Source of the DNA: Desulfotomaculum sp.
GTDB taxonomy: Bacteria > Bacillota > Desulfotomaculia > Desulfotomaculales > Nap2-2B
DNA: 7,717 nt
Reading direction: 5' to 3'
Assembly: GCA_003445555.1 (NCBI GenBank)
Contig: DMDI01000273.1
Coordinates: forward strand, 1-7,717
The notes beneath the pieces were generated by a model. It was not told the origin of the DNA and ran no database searches. It saw nothing but the letters and a program-made list of their open reading frames with translations. The translations under genes and the position numbers were made by a program. Numbering within the stretch: the stretch's first letter is position 1; each line of letters opens with the position of its first letter. Positions 5,134 through 7,717 of the stretch are shown here, one piece after another.

Positions 5134-7122
5134 ATGAGTAACTTTGCCAAGTTATTTACGCCTTTCAAAATTAAGGAGTTAGAGATTAAAAATAGAATAG
5201 TAATGCCTCCTATGCGTACAGACCTTGCTTCGGTAAATGATGATATGGTCACGGAGCGCCTGGTTGATTATTATATAGAACGGGCAAAAGGCGGGGTGGG
5301 TTTAATAATAGTAGAACACGCTGAAATTCTTCCTTTAGTGGGGCGCGCCAAAGCCTGGAAGCCGTTATATATTGGCGAGGATAAAAGAATACCCCAACTT
5401 AAAAGATTGGTTGAGGCTATCCATAAGTACGATACAAAGGCGGCTATTCAACTTCTTCATTGGGGAAGGATATTTCCCAAGGAGGTTACCGGGCATAAAA
5501 CAGTTGCTCCTTCAGCTATCCCCGCCAGCTCATTTTACCATCTTGATACCCAAGTGTTAGATGTTCTCCCAAAAGAATTGAGCATTGAAGAAATTGGCGA
5601 TTTAGTCGAAAAGTTTGCCGATGGAGCAAGAAGGGCCAAAGAAGCCGGTTTTGATTTAGTAGAGCTTCATTTTGGCCATGGATACCTGGTTCATCTTTTT
5701 TTCTCTTCTTATACGAACAAACGAACTGATAAATATGGTGGGGACGTGGAGGGAAAGACAAGATTTGCCCGTGAGATTTTAAAACGGGTGAGAGAAAAAG
5801 TAGGGGAAAATTATCCGGTTAGCGTCAGGATTAGCGGTGACGAACTTTTAGAAGGCGGATTGACTTTAGAGGAGACGAAAATCACAGCCCAAATATTAGA
5901 AGATGCGGGGGCAGATATTATTCATGTATCAGCCGGTGCTTATCCGTCGCAGGGAGATAACCCCCTGGTGTGGGCCACTTCTACCCCGCCAATGGCGTTT
6001 CCGCGGGGTTGCTTTGCGCACCTGGCCGAAGGCATTAAAAAGGCAGTCAGCGTACCGGTAATTGCCGCAGGAAGAATTAACGACCCTGAACTGGCGGAAA
6101 AAATTTTAATTGAAGGAAAAGCTGATTTGGTATCTATGGGCAGGGCCTTGTATGCTGACCCTGAAATGCCGCGAAAGGCAATGGAGGGAAGATTGGAAGA
6201 TATCCGGCCTTGTATAGCCTGTAATCGTTGTATAGACTACCTGATGACTTTTATAGACCCTGCTTCTTACGTTAAATGTTCGGTAAACGCTGCATCTGGA
6301 AGAGAAAGAGAGTGCCGGATAAAACTCGCCGCAAACCCTAAAAGAGTTCTTGTTGTCGGTAGTGGGCCGGCAGGCATGGAAGCGGCCCGGGTCGCGGCCC
6401 TAAAAGGCCACAAAGTATTTTTAGCCGAAAAAAGCAATAAACTGGGCGGGACCTTAAATTTAGCGGTTGTACCCCCTCATAAGGAAGAAATTGCAAATTT
6501 TATTAATTATCTCTCCAGGCAAATTACTAAGCTTGGAGTAGAAATTACCCTGGAAAGTGAAGTTACATTTGAACTTGTAAGCCGGTTAAAACCGGACGCA
6601 ATCATTTTAGCCACTGGAGCAATTCCCGTTATTCCAGGGATTCCAGGCGCTGAATGTAATAATGTAGTCACGGCTATCGATATTTTGGCAGGCAAAAAGG
6701 AGGTAAAAGGTAAAGTAGTAGTGATAGGTGGAGGCTTGATAGGGTGTGAAACGGCAGAATATCTGATTGAAAAAAATAAAGATGTATGGATTGTGGAAAT
6801 GCTAAATAATATAGCCAACGACGTAGGGCAAAATGTCAGGCCGTTTCTTATGCAGCGGCTTTTTAAAAAAGGAGTTAAGATTCTGACTAAGAGCCGGGTG
6901 GAGGAAATATTAGATAATGGGATAGGTATAAATAAAGAAGGCCAAAGACAAATTATTGAAGCGGATACAATAGTACTTGCCGCGGGAATGATACCTGACA
7001 GAAAGCTTTTTGTAGAATTGGAAAACAAAGGCCTGGAGGTTTATTTGGCCGGAGATTGTATTCAAGCGGGTAGAATATTAGAGGCAGTGCATGGGGGTTT
7101 TGATTTAGGATTTAAAGTTTAA
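5134..7122 (+). CDS. FMN/[4Fe-4S]/FAD oxidoreductase of the 2,4-dienoyl-CoA reductase / 2-enoate reductase family
   Basis: 662 residues in the family's usual three parts. An Old-Yellow-Enzyme TIM barrel (about 1-350) binds FMN, with IVMPPMRT (22-29), LLHWGR (107-112), HFGHGYL (179-185) and TNKRTDKYGG (194-203). An iron-sulfur segment holds Cys360, Cys363, Cys366 and Cys382. The C-terminal part has GSGPAG (409-414) for FAD and IGGGLIGCE (531-539) for NAD(P)H, ending with AGDC (639-642) and a complete tail. Expected role: NAD(P)H-driven reduction of an activated C=C bond, for instance a dienoyl-CoA or 2-enoate; bile-acid and trimethylamine enzymes share this fold. The Cys spacing is C-x2-C-x2-C-x15-C, whereas E. 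coli FadH has C-x2-C-x3-C-x11-C, so it is not a close FadH. A link to the upstream acyl-CoA operon is plausible, but hisG and two terminator-like elements separate them. The substrate is unknown. Confidence 0.9.
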   Translation: MSNFAKLFTPFKIKELEIKNRIVMPPMRTDLASVNDDMVTERLVDYYIERAKGGVGLIIVEHAEILPLVGRAKAWKPLYIGEDKRIPQLKRLVEAIHKYDTKAAIQLLHWGRIFPKEVTGHKTVAPSAIPASSFYHLDTQVLDVLPKELSIEEIGDLVEKFADGARRAKEAGFDLVELHFGHGYLVHLFFSSYTNKRTDKYGGDVEGKTRFAREILKRVREKVGENYPVSVRISGDELLEGGLTLEETKITAQILEDAGADIIHVSAGAYPSQGDNPLVWATSTPPMAFPRGCFAHLAEGIKKAVSVPVIAAGRINDPELAEKILIEGKADLVSMGRALYADPEMPRKAMEGRLEDIRPCIACNRCIDYLMTFIDPASYVKCSVNAASGRERECRIKLAANPKRVLVVGSGPAGMEAARVAALKGHKVFLAEKSNKLGGTLNLAVVPPHKEEIANFINYLSRQITKLGVEITLESEVTFELVSRLKPDAIILATGAIPVIPGIPGAECNNVVTAIDILAGKKEVKGKVVVIGGGLIGCETAEYLIEKNKDVWIVEMLNNIANDVGQNVRPFLMQRLFKKGVKILTKSRVEEILDNGIGINKEGQRQIIEADTIVLAAGMIPDRKLFVELENKGLEVYLAGDCIQAGRILEAVHGGFDLGFKV

Positions 7123-7134
7123 TAGAGTTTAACT

Positions 7135-7141
7135 TAGGAGG
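7135..7141 (+). promoter_or_regulatory. SD that reveals a TTG start for the rhomboid gene
   Basis: TAGGAGG lies 7 bases before TTG at 7149. The first in-frame ATG (at 7365) would remove the first membrane helix, so the TTG is the credible start. Confidence 0.75.
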
Positions 7142-7148
7142 ATTTGTA

Positions 7149-7717
7149 TTGATTCCTTTAAGGGATAGTATTCGCTCTAAACATAAGCCGGTGATTAACT
7201 GGATTTTAATTTTGGTTAATTTTTTGGTTTTTTTTAACGAACTTAAACTATCTCCCCCTCAATTAAACCAACTTTTCTATCATTTTGGGGTAATTCCTGC
7301 TGAGACAGTAGCAGTGTTTAACGGTACAAACCCCTTTGTTTATCTGACTACTTTTTTTACCGCGATGTTTTTGCATGGGGGATGGGTCCACATTCTTGGT
7401 AACATGTGGTTTCTTTGGATTTTTGGGGATAATGTCGAGGACCGTTTAGGCCATTTCCGGTATCTTATATTTTATTTGGTTACTGGTATTATAGGTAGTA
7501 TATTTTTTATTTTAACTGCCCCAGACTCAAGAGTACCTATTGTAGGGGCCAGTGGAGCAATCGCCGGTGTTTTAGGAGGATACATTGTTAGTTTTCCGCG
7601 AGCCAGGATTTTAGCTTTAGTGCCTATATTTTTTTTCCTTACTTTAATAGAGATACCGGCCGTTATTTTTTTGGCTCTCTGGTTTTTTATTCAGCTTTTT
7701 AACGGGGCTGTTTCCTT
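7149..7717 (+). CDS. Rhomboid-family intramembrane serine protease, 3' truncated
   Basis: The frame is open from TTG at 7149 to the window end: 189 residues with strongly hydrophobic, T-rich codons. Helix 1 is at about 15-30. The region before the second helix has the HGGWVHILGN motif (76-85), giving the rhomboid H-x3-N pair His81 and Asn85, followed by a helix and the GDNVEDRLG loop (93-101). The catalytic serine is Ser135 in GASGAIAG (133-140), at the start of a membrane helix. The catalytic His expected in a later helix, about 50-60 residues on, lies beyond the window. Rhomboids cleave membrane-spanning substrates within the bilayer. The gene starts 26 bases after the oxidoreductase stop with no terminator between, so the two may be co-transcribed. 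This says little about function, since bacterial rhomboid substrates are mostly unknown. Both visible active-site elements are intact. Confidence 0.92.
   Translation, partial: MIPLRDSIRSKHKPVINWILILVNFLVFFNELKLSPPQLNQLFYHFGVIPAETVAVFNGTNPFVYLTTFFTAMFLHGGWVHILGNMWFLWIFGDNVEDRLGHFRYLIFYLVTGIIGSIFFILTAPDSRVPIVGASGAIAGVLGGYIVSFPRARILALVPIFFFLTLIEIPAVIFLALWFFIQLFNGAVS

Noticed and set aside
5372..5560. 62-codon forward frame inside the oxidoreductase
   Set aside because: It overlaps conserved FMN-barrel coding sequence in another frame and has no family features.
6507..7028. Long reverse-strand open frame of 173 codons
   Set aside because: It lies entirely opposite the well-supported oxidoreductase, has low-complexity Ser/Ile/Thr-rich composition and no recognisable motif.

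Overview
The window looks like a chromosomal piece of a Gram-positive, probably anaerobic and possibly thermophilic Firmicute (Peptococcaceae / Thermoanaerobacterales-like; Carboxydothermus is my best guess). I infer this from the strong purine-rich Shine-Dalgarno (SD) sequences (AAAGGAGGGGG, TAAGGAGG, AGGAGGG), GTG and TTG starts, moderate GC content by eye, and gene types. All eight genes lie on the + strand. I see no rRNA, tRNA, CRISPR array, transposon or phage gene, and no stretch over 300 bases without a gene.

Region 1 (1-3993) is a tight acyl-CoA operon. It begins inside the 3' part of a gene for a zinc-ribbon/OB-fold (DUF35) protein. The reading frame is open to the left edge and no SD precedes the first ATG, so this is probably the tail of a longer protein, by family memory an HMG-CoA-synthase-like/DUF35 fusion. 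Then follow an SCP2-type thiolase (500-1684), two single-hotdog MaoC-type proteins (1767-2219, lacking the catalytic His; 2256-2675, with the D-x4-H motif), a short-chain dehydrogenase (2720-3544) and a small B12-binding mutase subunit (3598-3993). Together they supply hydration, oxidation and thiolytic cleavage of a beta-oxidation spiral, plus half of a coenzyme-B12 carbon-skeleton mutase. The likely logic is that a branched or substituted acyl-CoA is rearranged by the mutase and oxidised and cleaved by the rest. The acyl-CoA dehydrogenase, CoA-activating enzyme and mutase large subunit are not in the window. The DUF35 + thiolase pair recalls BbsAB of anaerobic toluene degradation and the archaeal thiolase/DUF35/HMG-CoA-synthase complex. 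The true substrate cannot be read from the sequence. A stem-loop with a T-rich tail at 4063-4105 closes the operon.

Region 2 (4156-5025) is a lone hisG of the long, regulatory-domain-containing form, unrelated in function to its neighbours. It is followed by two small inverted repeats (5042-5062 and 5067-5093).

Region 3 (5134-7717) holds a three-domain FMN/4Fe-4S/FAD oxidoreductase of the 2,4-dienoyl-CoA reductase / 2-enoate reductase family and, 26 bases later, a rhomboid intramembrane protease that starts at a TTG and runs off the right edge.

I found no clearly new type of system. The most unusual feature is the combination in region 1: the probable synthase-DUF35 fusion, thiolase, split hydratase and B12 mutase subunit.
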